From positions 1 through 8,285 of the forward strand of contig CAIOSF010000016.1 of NCBI GenBank assembly GCA_903860855.1: a stretch of 8,285 bases of DNA, in the 5' to 3' direction. Made by a program: the position numbers and the translations under genes. Positions within the stretch are counted from its first letter, which is position 1. Every line of letters starts with the position of its first letter. The DNA is from an uncultured Alphaproteobacteria bacterium. GTDB taxonomy: Bacteria > Pseudomonadota > Alphaproteobacteria > Rickettsiales > Midichloriaceae. This document shows positions 7,622 through 8,285 of this stretch, one piece after another. A model generated the notes under the pieces. It was not told the DNA's origin and did no database searches. It saw only the letters and a list, made by a program, of their open reading frames with translations.

Positions 7622-7706
7622 TTCTGAACTTGTTTAGCTTGGGCCCATTGCATCTCAGGATCTCATAAATCGTATATTTTTAGATCCTGAAACAAGTTCA
7701 GGATGA
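7622..7706. repeat. Inverted pair of a CCTGAA/TTCAGG palindromic repeat
   Basis: Copy B (7682-7706) contains a perfect hairpin: ATCCTGAA (7684-7691), loop ACAAG, TTCAGGAT (7697-7704). Copy A lies in the opposite orientation in two pieces, TTCTGAACTTGTTT (7622-7635) and CAGGATCT (7656-7663). Joined, these match the reverse complement of copy B at 21 of 22 positions, so copy A looks interrupted by 20 bases (7636-7655). TCAGGATCT (7655-7663) and AGATCCTGA (7682-7690) also form a perfect nine-base stem. From memory, palindromes with this core recur between genes in many alphaproteobacteria. It lies just after trpS and could act as a 3' RNA structure, but there is no T-run for a standard terminator. 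A partial extra copy, TCAGGATGA, recurs at 7698-7706 and 7718-7726. Confidence 0.75.
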
Positions 7707-7725
7707 CGGTTGACTGCTCAGGATG

Positions 7726-7735
7726 ATTGATCAAT
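7726..7735. repeat. Short perfect palindrome ATTGATCAAT
   Basis: This ten-base perfect palindrome lies between trpS and the minus-strand gene. It could be a protein-binding dyad, but ten-base palindromes also arise by chance in AT-rich spacers. Confidence 0.3.
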
Positions 7736-7812
7736 TCAATATGGTTCCTTGATTCTGTATTCTTTAGACTACAAACGCAAATAGCAGCGACTCACCTTTT
7801 ATAGTGAATAAC

Positions 7813-7822
7813 CGCTATAGCG
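7813..7822. repeat. Short perfect palindrome CGCTATAGCG
   Basis: This ten-base perfect palindrome lies 35 bases beyond the stop of the minus-strand gene. It has no loop and no following T-run, so it is not a normal terminator. The remaining spacer, 7736-7856, shows no gene, tRNA or other recognisable structure. Confidence 0.3.
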
Positions 7823-7856
7823 AATTGCAGATCGGCACTCATGACAAGTAATAGGA

Positions 7857-8183
7857 CTACTCTACATGTAGTTCTACAGCTGCAAAACCGAGTGGATTGC
7901 CGAACACACCAAAAACACCAAGATGATCGCCGATGAAGTGGTTAGCGGTGTCCAAATAACCATCTAAAGTCACAGAATGAGGTATGTACGCACCGACTAA
8001 TGGTATAGAGTTAGAGTGTGCGTAGCCCAATTCAAGAATAGTAGCAGTATCAAGAACAACAGCAGCGCCTTTGACAACTGTTGTTGTTTTAGATTCAGGT
8101 GCAGCATAGTGCAGAACTATAGCAGCAATAGTGGTAGCGCCAGCTAAGGCTAAAGAAGCTTTATCGAGATTAGTAAGAGCCAT
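7857..8183 (-). CDS. Small hydrophobic protein of unknown function
   Basis: The product has 108 residues from ATG 8183-8181. An AAGGAA ribosome binding site (8191-8196 on the plus strand) sits seven bases upstream, the clearest such site in the window; an earlier in-frame ATG at 8234 lacks this support and would add an unlikely 17-residue leader. Two hydrophobic Ala/Val/Ile-rich segments (about 9-29 and 36-55) are followed by a Gly/His/Asp-containing C-terminal half with LDGYLDTANHFIGDHLGVFG (73-92). It may be a small membrane or envelope protein. There is no classical signal peptide because the N-terminus is acidic and weakly charged. It is transcribed convergently with trpS. I recognise no family. 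The strong ribosome binding site and upstream promoter-like boxes suggest it is genuinely expressed. Confidence 0.65.
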   Translation of the reverse strand: MALTNLDKASLALAGATTIAAIVLHYAAPESKTTTVVKGAAVVLDTATILELGYAHSNSIPLVGAYIPHSVTLDGYLDTANHFIGDHLGVFGVFGNPLGFAAVELHVE

Positions 8184-8190
8184 TTGTATT

Positions 8191-8196
8191 TTCCTT
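8191..8196 (-). promoter_or_regulatory. Ribosome binding site of the minus-strand gene
   Basis: AAGGAA on the minus strand stands seven bases before ATG 8183. It decides the start of the small protein against the upstream ATG at 8234. Confidence 0.65.
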
Positions 8197-8222
8197 TTAA
8201 TTAAAAATTGGTAACAAGGAAG

Positions 8223-8278
8223 ATAATAAGTCAAAACTCATGGATGGTAAATAATACAGGGACGAATAATAACAACAA
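8223..8278 (-). promoter_or_regulatory. Candidate sigma-70-type promoters for the minus-strand gene
   Basis: Reading the minus strand, TTGTTG (8273-8278) and TATTAT (8251-8256) are 16 bases apart, and TTTACC (8246-8251) and TATTAT (8223-8228) are 17 bases apart. Either pair could serve as -35 and -10 boxes for the small protein gene. The region is AT-rich, so chance matches are likely and neither is certain. Confidence 0.35.
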
Positions 8279-8285
8279 TAAGCAT

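Noticed and set aside
7736..7856. A small stable RNA or intrinsic terminator between trpS and the minus-strand gene.
   Set aside because: Only short dyads were seen (CGCTATAGCG and a four-base TCAC/GTGA pair), with no GC-rich stem followed by a T-run and no recognisable RNA family.
7862..7871. The perfect palindrome CTACATGTAG as a regulatory site.
   Set aside because: It lies inside the last codons of the minus-strand gene, is only ten bases long and has no supporting context.

Overview
The window looks like part of the chromosome of an intracellular, Rickettsiales-like alphaproteobacterium. The evidence is indirect. The DNA is AT-rich. SecY-Adk adjacency is kept without the surrounding ribosomal-protein genes. 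The adenylate kinase has a four-cysteine zinc LID. A CADD-type (chlamydial/rickettsial) para-aminobenzoate synthase is present. A palindromic intergenic repeat with a CCTGAA/TTCAGG core lies after trpS. The species cannot be named from this sequence.

Layout, left to right. (1) 20-2759: a sodium:solute symporter-family membrane protein, then an overlapping membrane sensor histidine kinase in a different reading frame. The pair looks like a two-gene version of the SSF-kinase (CbrA-like) sensors. (2) 2760-2963: a 204-base spacer with a long inverted repeat that could fold as a leader RNA. (3) 2964-3638: a CADD-family diiron protein with all expected metal ligands. (4) 3737-7610: a tight co-directional cluster of secY, adk (4-base overlap), an exported beta-repeat protein of unknown function, and trpS. 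The adk product carries an unusual low-complexity insertion of about 65 residues. (5) 7611-7856: a gene-free spacer with two inverted copies of a palindromic repeat, one apparently split by 20 bases, plus two short perfect palindromes. (6) 7857-8183, minus strand: a small unrecognised hydrophobic protein with a clear ribosome binding site and candidate promoters upstream.

The genes do not form one pathway. They cover signal sensing (SSF plus kinase), folate precursor supply (CADD), protein export (SecY), nucleotide balance (Adk), tRNA charging (TrpS), and two proteins of unknown role. The most unusual points are the split symporter/kinase pair, the adenylate kinase insertion, the possible structured leader before the CADD gene and the interrupted palindromic repeat. 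No CRISPR array, transposase, tRNA or rRNA was seen. No single feature demonstrates a wholly new system.
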